From: Flavobacterium pisciphilum
GTDB taxonomy: Bacteria; Bacteroidota; Bacteroidia; Flavobacteriales; Flavobacteriaceae
Assembly: GCF_020905345.1 (NCBI RefSeq)
Contig: NZ_JAJJMO010000001.1
Span: forward strand, 2,356,001-2,420,000
Length of the DNA: 64,000 nucleotides
Direction: 5' to 3'
This document shows, piece after piece, positions 26,838 to 36,878 of the stretch (position 1 is the stretch's first letter; the number at the start of each line of letters is the position of its first letter). A program made the translations under genes and the position numbers. The notes under the pieces are model-generated. The model did not search any database, had not been told where the DNA came from, and was given only the letters and a program-made list of their open reading frames with translations.

Positions 26838-28010
26838 TTAAATTTTAACTCCAGGTTTTGTTTTTTTCTTTCTACCCCACCAAATATAAAAACCTGTAAC
26901 TGGTAAACTGGCACATATTAAACTAGCCGTAAAATATAGAATCTTAGTTGGTATTCCTCCAATAGCCCCAATGTGAAGACTATAATTGGATCGCATAAGC
27001 CATTTTGAGAAACGCTCATTGTCTATATATTTTTGTGAATTTGGCTGTAATTCCAATGTTTTTGAATCAAAGTACAAATCCCTCCAAATCCCTTTATTCA
27101 TGTCTGTACAAGCATAAAAATCATCTTCTGGTTCATCTGGTAGGTGAATGATAATTGCTTCTTTATTTTCTTTAGCAATTTCCTTTCTTACTTTGTTCCA
27201 AATAATATCGGCTGCAGCAAGCATATCTATTTCTTTTATAGATAAAGTATCTTTTACAGCAGTAATAACTTGTTCTTTTTTATCTTTTCCATCAGCCCAA
27301 CCACCACTTATCCAGTACGTGCTTGCTCTGATCCATTGAAAACTCATCACCAATCCTGTAAAAGAAATAAGCACTGCTAGTATGATAGCGTAAAATCCCA
27401 TTACATTGTGCAGATCATAATTCAAGCGCTTGAATTTAGCATCCCATTTTATCTTAAAACTAGCATTTCTAGTAGTTTTATTCCATTTTTTAGGAAACCA
27501 AAGTATAAGACCACTTATAAGTAAGAAAAAGAAAATTAAGGTTCCCCATGCTGTTACTTGCGAACCAATATCACGACCTAACCATACATAGCGATGTCCT
27601 TCATCCATAATGTGAAAAAAATCTTCATGATCTACCATTCCAGTAATAGCTCCATTATACGGATTTACATAAATCAAAGAATCTGATTCTACATCAACTT
27701 TTATTGTTTTATCTAAACCATTATACCAGAAACCATGAATCTCTTTATTAGGCAATGCTTTACTAACTGCTTTATATATTTTAGAGGGTGGTAATACTTT
27801 ATCTGATTCTTGGGCTTCTACATTTAACCAAGGTGATGTTGCATGTTTGATTTCTTGTTCAAAAACCAAAATACAACCTGTAATCCCCATTATCAATACA
27901 ACAAGTCCCGAAGCAAGTCCCAACCATAAATGCAACCAAGCATTGATTTTACTAAAACGTGATTTTCCTTTATTTGGTGGCTTATTTGTACGGCTTTTGA
28001 TAGTAGTCAT
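26838..28010 (-). CDS. PepSY-associated transmembrane protein (iron uptake, PiuB-like)
   Basis: 390 residues with four predicted membrane helices: near residue 30-50 (WLHLWLGLASGLVVLIMGIT), about 150 (VTAWGTLIFFFLLISGLI), about 205 (GFYAIILAVLISFTGLV) and near the C terminus (ILYFTASLICASLPVTGFYI). PepSY regions lie between them. Such proteins sit in the inner membrane beside siderophore receptors and are thought to reduce iron or process the siderophore. The upstream DUF4374 and TonB-receptor genes on the same strand support this. The last residues are WWGRKKKTKPGVKI. Confidence 0.88.
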   Translation of the reverse strand: MTTIKSRTNKPPNKGKSRFSKINAWLHLWLGLASGLVVLIMGITGCILVFEQEIKHATSPWLNVEAQESDKVLPPSKIYKAVSKALPNKEIHGFWYNGLDKTIKVDVESDSLIYVNPYNGAITGMVDHEDFFHIMDEGHRYVWLGRDIGSQVTAWGTLIFFFLLISGLILWFPKKWNKTTRNASFKIKWDAKFKRLNYDLHNVMGFYAIILAVLISFTGLVMSFQWIRASTYWISGGWADGKDKKEQVITAVKDTLSIKEIDMLAAADIIWNKVRKEIAKENKEAIIIHLPDEPEDDFYACTDMNKGIWRDLYFDSKTLELQPNSQKYIDNERFSKWLMRSNYSLHIGAIGGIPTKILYFTASLICASLPVTGFYIWWGRKKKTKPGVKI

Positions 28011-28063
28011 GGGAGTATAATTTTATAGGTAATAGTTTTTTTGGGCAAAAAAGGCATATAAAA

Positions 28064-28092
28064 TGGCTTGAGGCATTATAATCCTCAAGCCA
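28064..28092 (-). terminator. Terminator between the DUF4374 and PepSY genes
   Basis: TGGCTTGAGG / CCTCAAGCCA perfect stem with a nine-base loop; the minus-strand run after it is TTTTAT. It may partly separate the two genes' transcripts. Confidence 0.7.
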
Positions 28093-28109
28093 CATAAATC
28101 ATAATTAAT

Positions 28110-29351
28110 TTATCGGGTAAGTTTTCCGATTGCAGGCAAGTAAAGTCCTTCTTTAATAACGGCTCCAGCTTTGGCAGTACCTGTTGCAATATCTATTTGA
28201 TAAACACGAGCCACATCACCAACTACAAAACTTTTATATGCTTTTCCATTTTCTACAAACATGCTGCCTAACCCAAAAAACTCATCTCCACCATGATCAG
28301 GTAATCCTGTAACTGGCAAAATTGTTTTAGCTGCTAAATCAAGAATTGCAGATTTGAATATAGCTTTTGTTCCCAAAAAATTATAATATGTATCCTTTGA
28401 ATCTACATTATTAGGAATATAAGATATAAAAACCTTTTCTCCTCCTAATGGATATGCTGCTAGCACTTTTCCATCAAGAGAACTTTCCTGAATATTAAAG
28501 AAATAATTTGCATCAAATTTGTCTTCTCCTTTTTTAATACGCAATATACCTGAAGAAACAGCAGTAGGAGGATAACCACCAGCATGTGCATTAGATGAAA
28601 ATGTATAGATATCTCCAGATCCAGTTTGTACAATTCCAGTATTCTCATAATAAATACCAATAGCAGCTGTTCTAGTATCTTTAATAGTATTTATATATTC
28701 CAAAGAAGGATATTTATAAACTTTAATAACTGCATCAGATGATAGTACTACATTCTTTTTGTCTTTAACATTTTTCATGTAAACTGGCACAAATAGTCTA
28801 TCTCCCGAAACAGCTGCTCCAGTTGGCCAATACAATATATCTTTATCTCCAGGAGTAACACTAAAATCGTTAGTCTTACGGTTTTCAATAGAAACTTTTG
28901 CTGGATTGTAAATCATTAATTCACAATCAGAAGAACTACCATCCCAAGTAGCTGCTATATTAATTAGTTTTTTATCATCTGTGTAACCAACAGCATAAGA
29001 TGATTCTAAAGCAAGCTTAGATCCTGCTGTTAACTTTCCTGCATCATTAAGAAAAAATGACACAGATCCTTCATCACTAGTACTTAAAGCAAAAAATGTA
29101 TTCTCGACAGGAAAGCAACTCCCTCCTTGTTCTTTACCAACACCTTTTGCACTTATTTCTCCTGTCATTAATTGGTCAATAGAATTAAAATCTAATATAT
29201 ACTGTGTATAGTCTGCTAACCAATATGAAGCAACGTACTTAGAACCTGTAAAAGCTGTTTCGTCTTTTGGGGCAGCATCATCACTACTACAAGAAAAAAT
29301 AGATAACGATAGGAATGCTAAAGCAAAACCTTTTTGAAATTTGTTTATCAT
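28110..29351 (-). CDS. DUF4374 lipoprotein
   Basis: 413 residues. The lipobox SIFSC puts the lipidated cysteine near residue 21, followed by SSDD, an acidic stretch like the lipoprotein export signal that sends Bacteroidota lipoproteins to the cell surface. The remainder is beta-rich and propeller-like (LFVPVYMKN, YTFSSNAHAGGYP, VFISYIPNN), as in DUF4374. This family is regularly found between a TonB receptor and a PepSY protein, exactly the arrangement here, and probably binds the imported ligand at the surface. Function inferred from context. Confidence 0.85.
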   Translation of the reverse strand: MINKFQKGFALAFLSLSIFSCSSDDAAPKDETAFTGSKYVASYWLADYTQYILDFNSIDQLMTGEISAKGVGKEQGGSCFPVENTFFALSTSDEGSVSFFLNDAGKLTAGSKLALESSYAVGYTDDKKLINIAATWDGSSSDCELMIYNPAKVSIENRKTNDFSVTPGDKDILYWPTGAAVSGDRLFVPVYMKNVKDKKNVVLSSDAVIKVYKYPSLEYINTIKDTRTAAIGIYYENTGIVQTGSGDIYTFSSNAHAGGYPPTAVSSGILRIKKGEDKFDANYFFNIQESSLDGKVLAAYPLGGEKVFISYIPNNVDSKDTYYNFLGTKAIFKSAILDLAAKTILPVTGLPDHGGDEFFGLGSMFVENGKAYKSFVVGDVARVYQIDIATGTAKAGAVIKEGLYLPAIGKLTR

Positions 29352-29394
29352 GATTTATAATTATTAAGGGGTTATTATTAAAATTGAATATTAC

Positions 29395-31740
29395 TTATTG
29401 AAGAAAATATCTAAACTTAACTGAAAAAGCACGTCCTGGCTTCTGAACTTTAAAATAGTCATACACCTTTACATCAGTAATATTTCTACATTCAAAAGCA
29501 AAATTGTATTTGCCGTTTAAAAAAGAATAGGAAACCATTGCATTTTGAGTAAACTGCTCTGGGATTGCTTTTTTAGTTTCTAGTTCACCTAATATTGGCC
29601 AAGTCAAATAAAAAGCATCAATATAATTAGCACTAACATTTACCGAAAATTGGTCGTGCTTGTACTTGATATTTTTAAAATTAAAAGTTAAATCCGCATT
29701 ACCATAAAAAATGGGAACGTTAGGTAATTGCGCATCATATAATTCATCTGGAATAGTAGTTCCTAATTTAAATTTATTTTTGTTAAGACTTTTTTGATAG
29801 GTACTGTTTATTTCGAATGTAAGTAAATCACCGTATCCATATCGAAAAACACCATCAATACCAGTTACTTGCACACTTTGAATATTCTCATTAACACTTG
29901 CATTACCAACTCGTCTTTCTTGTATGAAATCCTTAGCTTGTCTATAAATTAAACTGGTTTCGGCACTAAACTGATGTTTGTTTTTTTGAGTAAGAAAAGC
30001 AAGTCCAAAATTGGCATTATCACTGCTTTCTGGTCGCAAACCTATATTGCTATTTATCGTTAATCCATCACCTAACATTTCTACACCCAAAGGCAAACGA
30101 TACGCATGTTCATAAGAAGCTTTTATTTGTAATTTATCAAATAAATAATATGCAGCTGTGGCACCATAACCATAATCAGTTGAAGACGACGATAGTGTTT
30201 CGTCTTTAGTAATCATCTTTGTATCTAAAGTAAAGATTTTACCAAATGCAGAAATTGCCAGCCTATTGTCTAATCCACTAAAATTATAAGCTATCCCAGT
30301 AATATTTTTATTAATCGAAGGTTTTCCGAGCGAGAGATTCTCTTTATACTCATCAGTTTCTTTTCGGCTATATCCTATATATGAATAATTTAAACTTACC
30401 GAATGCTGTTCATGAATTTGATATCTTAAATTTGCAGCAGCTTGTAAATTTTCTTCATCGTAAACAAATATTGTTTTATCTGCCAACTCTCCTCTGTCGT
30501 TATTTCCTGCAAATTGTCTGTAGGTATAATTTCCCGACCAATCATAAACTCTTGAAGAAGTATCTACAGAACGATTATTTACCAAAGCGTAAGTAGTATT
30601 AAAATTAAATGATAATCCTTTAGTAAAAAGATTGTCTTTTTTATATTTTAAAGAAGATATAAAACTTTCACTATCGGTAAAAGCTTGTCCAACTACTTTA
30701 TCCATCGTTTTACCTTGTTGAATTTCTTTTTTGTTCCCAGACATCCCAAAACCAACAAGTAAATAATCGGCATATTTTTTATTCTTAAATCCAGCTTCTG
30801 CCATTATTGTCCCCGACTTATAACCATCATGAAAGTGTTTGTACTTTTGTTCTGGTAAATATTTTGAAGTATTTTTATCAACAATACTCACATCAACTTT
30901 ATAATCATTATCTGAGTAATTAGTAAAAGCGTTTATATTGGCAATAAATCCATCTTTACCAGAAAACCTTGTGTTTATTGCAGCTCTATGTGTATTAAAT
31001 GAACCATAACTATAAGAGGCATCAATGTATCTATTCACACTTTTATTAGTTATAATATTAACTGCACCTCCTAAAGCATCTGCACCCAGTTCAATAGGAA
31101 CAACCCCTTTGTATACATCAATTCTTTCAGCCATATTTACAGGAATATTATTCAGTGTAAGCGAAGAACCATAACTATCCATAGGAATTCCGTCTAAAAA
31201 GAACTTAACCTGATTACCAGAGAACCCGTTTAATGAAAAATTAAAAGCCGATCCCATCCCTCCATATTCACGAATACGTACCCCTGTCGTTTTATTAAGA
31301 ACTTGGTTTAAGTCAGCATTAGTATTGTATGTTTTTTTAAGATCGACAGCCGTAATATTATAAGCTTGTTCTCTTACTCGCTGTACTTTAGATTTTCCTT
31401 TTACAGCTACTTCATTCAAGGCAGCCATATCTTCCTGCATAGTGATATCCGAAACTATTTTACCTCCTTGCTTTAAAGTAATTGCAGTATGTGTCGTTTT
31501 GTAACCAACGTAAGTAACGACAAGAATATAATTACCTGGTTCGGCACTCATCTTATATTCTCCCTTGCTATTTGTGAGTGTAGCATACGCCGTTCCCTTT
31601 AAAGCTACCGAAACTGCTTCCCCTGGCATCTGATTGCTTATCAAAACAATTCCCGATATAGTTGATTTATTTTTTTGTGAAAAAACCTGCATGGTGGTCA
31701 TTAAAACCAATAATAGAATTCCTATTTTATGTAGTCGCAT
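29395..31740 (-). CDS. TonB-dependent receptor (probable siderophore receptor)
   Basis: 781 residues. Signal peptide 1-21 (ILLLVLMTTMQVFS-Q), a carboxypeptidase-regulatory-like domain at about 27-108 (SGIVLISNQMPGEAVSVALK), a plug at about 120-235 (LNQVLNKTTGVRIREYGGMG, RIDVYKGVVPIELGADALGG), and a 22-strand barrel ending in an aromatic strand (RAFSVKFRYFLQ). It is first in a unit with the DUF4374 lipoprotein and PepSY protein, so iron-siderophore or heme import is the likely role. The exact ligand cannot be deduced. Confidence 0.9.
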   Translation of the reverse strand: MRLHKIGILLLVLMTTMQVFSQKNKSTISGIVLISNQMPGEAVSVALKGTAYATLTNSKGEYKMSAEPGNYILVVTYVGYKTTHTAITLKQGGKIVSDITMQEDMAALNEVAVKGKSKVQRVREQAYNITAVDLKKTYNTNADLNQVLNKTTGVRIREYGGMGSAFNFSLNGFSGNQVKFFLDGIPMDSYGSSLTLNNIPVNMAERIDVYKGVVPIELGADALGGAVNIITNKSVNRYIDASYSYGSFNTHRAAINTRFSGKDGFIANINAFTNYSDNDYKVDVSIVDKNTSKYLPEQKYKHFHDGYKSGTIMAEAGFKNKKYADYLLVGFGMSGNKKEIQQGKTMDKVVGQAFTDSESFISSLKYKKDNLFTKGLSFNFNTTYALVNNRSVDTSSRVYDWSGNYTYRQFAGNNDRGELADKTIFVYDEENLQAAANLRYQIHEQHSVSLNYSYIGYSRKETDEYKENLSLGKPSINKNITGIAYNFSGLDNRLAISAFGKIFTLDTKMITKDETLSSSSTDYGYGATAAYYLFDKLQIKASYEHAYRLPLGVEMLGDGLTINSNIGLRPESSDNANFGLAFLTQKNKHQFSAETSLIYRQAKDFIQERRVGNASVNENIQSVQVTGIDGVFRYGYGDLLTFEINSTYQKSLNKNKFKLGTTIPDELYDAQLPNVPIFYGNADLTFNFKNIKYKHDQFSVNVSANYIDAFYLTWPILGELETKKAIPEQFTQNAMVSYSFLNGKYNFAFECRNITDVKVYDYFKVQKPGRAFSVKFRYFLQ

Positions 31741-32057
31741 TAACTTTTAATTAAAAATGAACAATAGATATGTAAATTAATTTATGACAAAATTAACTGT
31801 TAGACATAAAAGAATCAAGCTTGTTTTTAATTATTCTAAATAAGTATAGTATTTAACTTTTATAATAGTTTTTATTTAATAAAATGAACATTTCTTAAAC
31901 TTTTTGTAAATTTTAAACTTAAAAAATTCCAAAGTGAATCTAATATTTCATTAAAATAGTAGAGTAATCACATTAATAAGAACTTGCCAATACATAAAAA
32001 AGTAGCCCGTTTAAAATTAAACGGGCTACTTTTAAAAGAGTCTGCAATGATATTGAT
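31741..32057. other. Intergenic region upstream of the iron-uptake unit
   Basis: Very AT-rich. 31823-31845 contains TTATTCTAAATAAG, half of a TATTTAGA/TCTAAATA palindrome, a possible metal-responsive site for the receptor at 31740. The terminator of the PLP-decarboxylase gene occupies 31995-32036. No gene is seen. Confidence 0.4.
31995..32036 (-). terminator. Terminator after the PLP decarboxylase gene
   Basis: A 16-base stem, AAAAGTAGCCCGTTTA against TAAACGGGCTACTTTT, with a T-run on the minus strand. Confidence 0.9.
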
Positions 32058-33467
32058 CTAAATTTTTAATTCCGAAATTGTCTTTTTCATTTCCTCAATT
32101 ACTATTTCAACATCTTCTTTATTGGTTCTCCAATTTACAAATGAAGCACGAATTCCTTTGCGATTTTGATAAACTGTAGGCGTCATAAAAACTTTTCCAG
32201 TATCGTTAAGATGCACTAAAAATAAATTTACTTTGTCCTGATTATGATCTCCTGATAATGTAAAACACACATTATTTAATCTCGTTGGAGCTAATAATTC
32301 AAAATTCTCATTATTAGTAATAAAAGCATCAAATTGCAATGCAAGATCAACACTATTCTCAACTATATGCTGATATCCCTCTTTTCCGTATGCCAATAAA
32401 GAAAACCAAACTGGTAATGCTTTTAATCTTCGTGAATTTTCGGGTAAGAAATTCAGAAAACTAAAATTTTCTAATGGATCTCCTAAATAAGGTGCATTAG
32501 AATTTTGAAATGTTTCTATCTGTAATATCTTATGTTCCTCTTTTATCAAATAAAAAGCACTTTCGTAAGGCACATTTAGCCATTTGTGGCAATCTATAGT
32601 AATACTATCCGCATTCTCCCATCCGTTCAACAAATGTTTGTATTTAGGTGAACAAGCTGCAAATCCTCCAAAAGCAGCGTCTATATGCCACCAGAATTTA
32701 TACTTCTCCTTTAATTTATTTATTGCAATAAAATCATCAAAATCTGCAGTATTTACTGTTGCTGCACTTGTTATTACAATAAAAGGCTTCCCGTCTAAAC
32801 TTTCGATATTTTTTTCTAAATCGGCTATATCAATTGCTTCACGATTACCTTCAAGAGTTTTTATCTTTATGAAATTCTGGCTTCCTATTCCTAGCATCGC
32901 TAGACACTTTATAGAAGATGAATGTGGAGTTGCAGAGAAAATTGTGATGGGCTCAGATATTCCATTCTTAGCAAAGTCCTTTCCTAGCTGCTTTCCGAAC
33001 CATTGTCTCGCAACTCCCAAAGAGGTAAAATTAGACATTGTTGCGCCTGTCACAAATCCGCCAAGGAATGATTTTGGCAAATCTAATAATTGTAGTAATA
33101 AATTAATCGTTTCAATTTCTATTAAAGCCGAAACTCCGCCTTGTGCTTTTACTGCTTGTGTGTTTTGGTCATAAATAGTCGTTAACCAATCACCAACAAT
33201 TGAAGCTGGTGTACTTCCACCAGTTACAAATCCCCAATATCTTGGCCCCGGTGATGCAATCATTAAAGGAGCCAATCGCTGATTAAATTCTTCCAATGCT
33301 GATAATGCACCTAAACCTGATTCATTTAGACTTCTGTTGGTTGTTATTGTATTTGAATTTGAAGTTGGAATAGTATCTAGGGAATTCAAGAATTCTACCC
33401 CTTGTTGTTTTATTTTGTCAAGTATATTTTCAATATCATTTAAATCTTGTTGAAGCGTTGTATTCAT
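32058..33467 (-). CDS. PLP-dependent group II decarboxylase
   Basis: 469-residue pyridoxal-phosphate enzyme of the glutamate / aromatic amino-acid / diaminobutyrate decarboxylase fold. HIDAAFGGFAACSP holds the aspartate that binds the PLP ring, and ITIDCHKWLNVPYES holds the Schiff-base lysine after CHK (about residue 295). GFVTGGSTPAS and GFVTGATMSNFTSLG are phosphate-binding turns. Residues that would fix the substrate are not obvious. It has its own terminator and no pathway partners next to it. Confidence 0.85.
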   Translation of the reverse strand: MNTTLQQDLNDIENILDKIKQQGVEFLNSLDTIPTSNSNTITTNRSLNESGLGALSALEEFNQRLAPLMIASPGPRYWGFVTGGSTPASIVGDWLTTIYDQNTQAVKAQGGVSALIEIETINLLLQLLDLPKSFLGGFVTGATMSNFTSLGVARQWFGKQLGKDFAKNGISEPITIFSATPHSSSIKCLAMLGIGSQNFIKIKTLEGNREAIDIADLEKNIESLDGKPFIVITSAATVNTADFDDFIAINKLKEKYKFWWHIDAAFGGFAACSPKYKHLLNGWENADSITIDCHKWLNVPYESAFYLIKEEHKILQIETFQNSNAPYLGDPLENFSFLNFLPENSRRLKALPVWFSLLAYGKEGYQHIVENSVDLALQFDAFITNNENFELLAPTRLNNVCFTLSGDHNQDKVNLFLVHLNDTGKVFMTPTVYQNRKGIRASFVNWRTNKEDVEIVIEEMKKTISELKI

Positions 33468-33590
33468 TTTTAGTACTCTTTTATGTAGTTAATAGAAACG
33501 TTCTCTCCACAAAAACAGTAAATAGATTATACTATTAATGCGAATTATAAAATAATTTTAAATTGAAATTAGAAACGATGGTTCTCTCCC

Positions 33591-34814
33591 CTACCATTTC
33601 GTTTTCTCCGAAAATCGGGAGACCATCATTGACGAAATTACATCGCCATTAGCATTTAGTAAAGTAGCAATTGGATCGACAAGTGTGCCCAAAATCATAG
33701 CTACTGGTAAGGCTTCTGCCATTGGAAAACCATAGACTGTTATAGCCAAAACTTCTCCAATATATCCTCCATTTGGAATCCCCCCTTCTACAATCGATAC
33801 TATTACAGTAATTCCCAATGCTAAAAGTATGGTACTTGGTTCTGTAAAATCTTTTCCAAACATGGTAAACAAAACTGTAATTTTTAAGATAGATGACATA
33901 CTCGAACCATCTTTGTGCAATGGTGCTCCTAGTGGAATAACCACATTGCGGACATGAGCAGGAATTCCCATTTTTTCGGTTGCCTTAAGGTTAGCAGGGA
34001 TAGTTGCAATACTACTACAGGTACCTATAGCTGTAAGAGCTGGTGTGATATTATTACTCCAAAATACCATAAAAGCTCTTTTCCCTCCAGCTACTAAAGC
34101 ATACAAACTAAAGAAAACAAAGAAATAAAAGATGCAGGCTCCATAATAAATCCCTAATGGTTTGGCATAAACTCCAAATAACTGTGGTCCATAAAAACTA
34201 ACCTGATATGCAAAGTAAGCTCCTAATCCTATTGGAGCCATTTTCATAATAATATTCAACAGCTGCTTCATTACTTCGTTTCCAGAATCTAAAAAACTCT
34301 TAAAACTATTTCCTTTTTCTCCCGATTGCAAAGTTGCAAATCCAATTAGAAATGAAAAAATAATAAGTGCCAACATACTTTTTCGCGACAATAATTCGAA
34401 GAAATCATTTGTTGTAAGCAATTGTGCAATTTGATCTCCAACATTTCCTGTCGCAATGTTCTCTAGTGGAATTTTTGAAACTATAATATTCTGATGAATA
34501 GGAAAAAGAGAAACTGCTATAATCATGACTATAGCTGAAATAAGAAGTGTTCCTAAAAAAACGGCTATCATCACTACAAATAACCTCCCCAGCCTTTCTG
34601 TCTTTTCTAAATTGGCAATAGAAGAGGTAATTGTAAAAAAGATTAATGGAATGATTGCTGTAAAAAGCAAGTTCAAGAAAATATCTCCTATGGGTTTTAT
34701 TATCTCTATGTCCTTACCAAAGACTAATCCCAGAATACTTCCTGCAACAATACCACCTAGAAGCAAAAGAATACTACTATAATTTTTTACAAAATTAATT
34801 TTTTTAGTCTCCAT
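33591..34814 (-). CDS. Dicarboxylate/amino acid:cation symporter (DAACS family)
   Basis: 407-residue integral inner-membrane transporter of the GltP/DctA type. It has repeated hydrophobic helices, the serine-rich re-entrant loop (TAIGTCSSIATIPANL, near residue 265), a second loop (VEGGIPNGGYIGEV, about 345) and the conserved LNANGDVIS near residue 390 in place of the usual NMxGD-type segment. It imports glutamate, aspartate or C4-dicarboxylates with H+ or Na+. The substrate is undetermined. It lies between the decarboxylase and methyltransferase genes, with no evident operon. Confidence 0.9.
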   Translation of the reverse strand: METKKINFVKNYSSILLLLGGIVAGSILGLVFGKDIEIIKPIGDIFLNLLFTAIIPLIFFTITSSIANLEKTERLGRLFVVMIAVFLGTLLISAIVMIIAVSLFPIHQNIIVSKIPLENIATGNVGDQIAQLLTTNDFFELLSRKSMLALIIFSFLIGFATLQSGEKGNSFKSFLDSGNEVMKQLLNIIMKMAPIGLGAYFAYQVSFYGPQLFGVYAKPLGIYYGACIFYFFVFFSLYALVAGGKRAFMVFWSNNITPALTAIGTCSSIATIPANLKATEKMGIPAHVRNVVIPLGAPLHKDGSSMSSILKITVLFTMFGKDFTEPSTILLALGITVIVSIVEGGIPNGGYIGEVLAITVYGFPMAEALPVAMILGTLVDPIATLLNANGDVISSMMVSRFSEKTKW

Positions 34815-34889
34815 AATTAAAAAGCATTAGTCTTTTAAAAGACAATTAAATTACGCTAAAATGTGTTCAAAATTAACAACATTGCTTTT

Positions 34890-35543
34890 TTATTTTTCTA
34901 AAACAATAGTGGTGAATTCTCTATCGACAAGCTCTCCTGTTTTACTTTTTACTTTTTCACTTTGATTTTCAGCCTTGATAATTTTAAAAGGAGTTTGACG
35001 GATTAGTTTTTCAACTTTTTCAGTGTCATAAAGTTCGAATTCAAATTCGGTAAATGGAAGTTTTTTCATAAAACTTTCCTGTGCAAATGTCAAACTAAAG
35101 ATTCCTTTATTGCCTAGCACTCTATATATTTCCAAAAGAAATTTTAGAGGTTCTTGCCAAAAATATAAAGTATTCACCGTGAATACTTTATTAAAATGTG
35201 CATCTGGAAATGGAATTGTATTTCCGTCATATAGCAAAAAGAAAGCTTGTTTTTGAGAAACATAATTTCTGTTGATCTGGCGCGCTTCTTTAAACATGAG
35301 TTCTGACATTTCGAGCCCATAATACTTTACATTAGAACTCTGTTGCATCAAATACTCTAAATGAGCTGCATTTCCATGACCGATTTCTAGTATGATATCG
35401 TCTTGGGAGATATCTAGATTTCGGATTGAGCTTAGCGTCATATTGATGTTTGTTTCATGCATCATATTAGCCATTTCAATTCCTTTTTCTCCTTCAGGCT
35501 TTTTTAATTGAGAGGCGATTGATTGTAATTCTTCTTTTTTCAT
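34890..35543 (-). CDS. Class I SAM-dependent methyltransferase
   Basis: 217 residues. SAM-binding motif I is ILEIGHGNAAHLEYL (about residues 47-61), followed by YYGLEMSELMFKEA and the post-motif VFTVNTLYFWQEP, all typical of the Methyltransf_11 group. It lacks membrane or signal segments. The substrate is unknown. It is separated from the metF terminator by a dispersed repeat, so it is probably not part of the methionine unit despite using SAM. Confidence 0.88.
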   Translation of the reverse strand: MKKEELQSIASQLKKPEGEKGIEMANMMHETNINMTLSSIRNLDISQDDIILEIGHGNAAHLEYLMQQSSNVKYYGLEMSELMFKEARQINRNYVSQKQAFFLLYDGNTIPFPDAHFNKVFTVNTLYFWQEPLKFLLEIYRVLGNKGIFSLTFAQESFMKKLPFTEFEFELYDTEKVEKLIRQTPFKIIKAENQSEKVKSKTGELVDREFTTIVLEK

Positions 35544-35582
35544 AATTGCTGAAACTAGTATAAATTGAAATTAAAAACACCT

Positions 35583-35690
35583 AATGCCTCTAGCCCAGAT
35601 GGGAGCGGCATCCTTTTTATCTGCTTTTTTGCGGATAAAAAGATATAGCAGACAGCTGGAAAAACTCCTTCTGTCGACTATGCTCAAGAT
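35583..35690. repeat. Dispersed intergenic repeat, copy 1
   Basis: Contains TAGCCC near its left end, a hairpin (TTTTTATCTGC facing GCGGATAAAAA) and the segment ATATAGCAGACAGCTGGAA (35643-35661). A second copy lies at 40798-40920, sharing 17 of 19 bases in that segment and the same hairpin-then-segment order. Confidence 0.6.
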
Positions 35691-35697
35691 AGAATCA

Positions 35698-35738
35698 TTA
35701 AGAAATTAAGTTACATCAAGTGCTCCTTAATTTCTTAA
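35698..35738 (-). terminator. Terminator after metF
   Basis: Perfect 13-base inverted repeat TTAAGAAATTAAG / CTTAATTTCTTAA with a 15-base loop, 22 bases after the metF stop. The T-run is weak. Confidence 0.6.
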
Positions 35739-35759
35739 TAGTAATTTTGAAAAGTAAAT

Positions 35760-36716
35760 TTAGAAAACTTTACTCGCTATTTGGCGAATATTTTCAGATT
35801 TTCCCATTGAGTAGTAATGCAAAACAGGAACTCCTGCAGCTTTAAGCTCTAATGATTGCTGAATTGCCCATTCGATTCCAACCTGACGAATTTCAGCATT
35901 ATTCTTGCATTTATCCACTTCATGAATTAAATCTTCTGGTAAATCGATACGGAAAATTTGAGGTAATACCTGTAAATGTTTCTGAACTGCGATGGGTTTA
36001 ATTCCTGGAATAATAGGAACAGTAATTCCCATTTCACGTGCTTTATTCACAAATTCAAAATATTTTGAATTATCAAAGAACATTTGTGTTACTACATAAT
36101 CAGCACCAGCATCTACTTTTTCTTTTAATCTTTTTAAATCAGAAGTCAATGAAGGAGACTCTAAGTGTTTCTCTGGATATCCTGCTACTCCAATACAAAA
36201 ATTCGGCTTGTTGTCAATATCCATTACTTCATGCAGGTATTTCCCTTGATTAAGCTCATAAATTTGCCCTACTAAATCAACAGCATAACAATTCCCACCA
36301 TCTTTAGGTAAAAAATATTGCTCGTCTTTCATCGCATCTCCACGCAAAGCCATCACGTTATCAATTCCTAAATAGTTACAATCTACTAGTAAATATTCCG
36401 TTTCTTCTTTGGTAAATCCACCACATAGTACGTGAGGAACAGTATCTACATTATATTTATGCTTTATAGAAGCACAAATCCCTAATGTTCCCGGACGCAT
36501 TCTGGTTAATTTTTTATCCAATAATCCGTTGCCTTTATCAATATAAATATACTCTTCTCGAGATGTCGTTACATCAATAAAAGGTGGTTTAAACTCCATC
36601 AATGGATCGATATTATCGTATAATTCCTGAATGTTTTTCCCTTTTTGAGGTGGTATAATTTCAAATGAGAATAATGTATTCCCTTTGGCGTTTTCTATAT
36701 GTTTGGTTACTTTCAT
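35760..36716 (-). CDS. metF: Methylenetetrahydrofolate reductase
   Basis: 318-residue FAD-dependent TIM-barrel enzyme that makes 5-methyltetrahydrofolate, the methyl donor for MetE and MetH. Marks: FSFEIIPPQKG with the catalytic glutamate near residue 19, DVTTSREEYIY, NVMALRGD, GVAGYPEKHLESP and DYVVTQMFFDNSKYFEFV. It lies 162 bases downstream of the large metH gene on the same strand and is probably in the SAM-I-controlled unit. Confidence 0.96.
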   Translation of the reverse strand: MKVTKHIENAKGNTLFSFEIIPPQKGKNIQELYDNIDPLMEFKPPFIDVTTSREEYIYIDKGNGLLDKKLTRMRPGTLGICASIKHKYNVDTVPHVLCGGFTKEETEYLLVDCNYLGIDNVMALRGDAMKDEQYFLPKDGGNCYAVDLVGQIYELNQGKYLHEVMDIDNKPNFCIGVAGYPEKHLESPSLTSDLKRLKEKVDAGADYVVTQMFFDNSKYFEFVNKAREMGITVPIIPGIKPIAVQKHLQVLPQIFRIDLPEDLIHEVDKCKNNAEIRQVGIEWAIQQSLELKAAGVPVLHYYSMGKSENIRQIASKVF

Positions 36717-36727
36717 TTTTAAAGTTT

Positions 36728-36762
36728 TGAATTATGAATTATGAGTTTTGAATTGTCAATGG
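36728..36762. repeat. Period-7 tandem repeat (TGAATTA)
   Basis: TGAATTA, TGAATTA, TGAGTTT, TGAATTG, TCAATGG between metF and metH. The same gap ends with an AGGTTTCAA / TTGAAACCT inverted repeat (about 36828-36858). Confidence 0.6.
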
Positions 36763-36878
36763 TGTAAAAAATCTGAAATCAAAAAACGTAAATCAATTAT
36801 CTTCTTTGGTTTGTTTTATTTTATTTCAGGTTTCAAATTGTTTGGTAAAACTTGAAACCTAAAACTTTAAACATTTTT

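Noticed and set aside
32584..33174. 196-residue antisense frame inside the PLP decarboxylase gene
   Set aside because: The minus-strand enzyme has full motifs over this stretch; the antisense frame is a codon-bias shadow with no domain.
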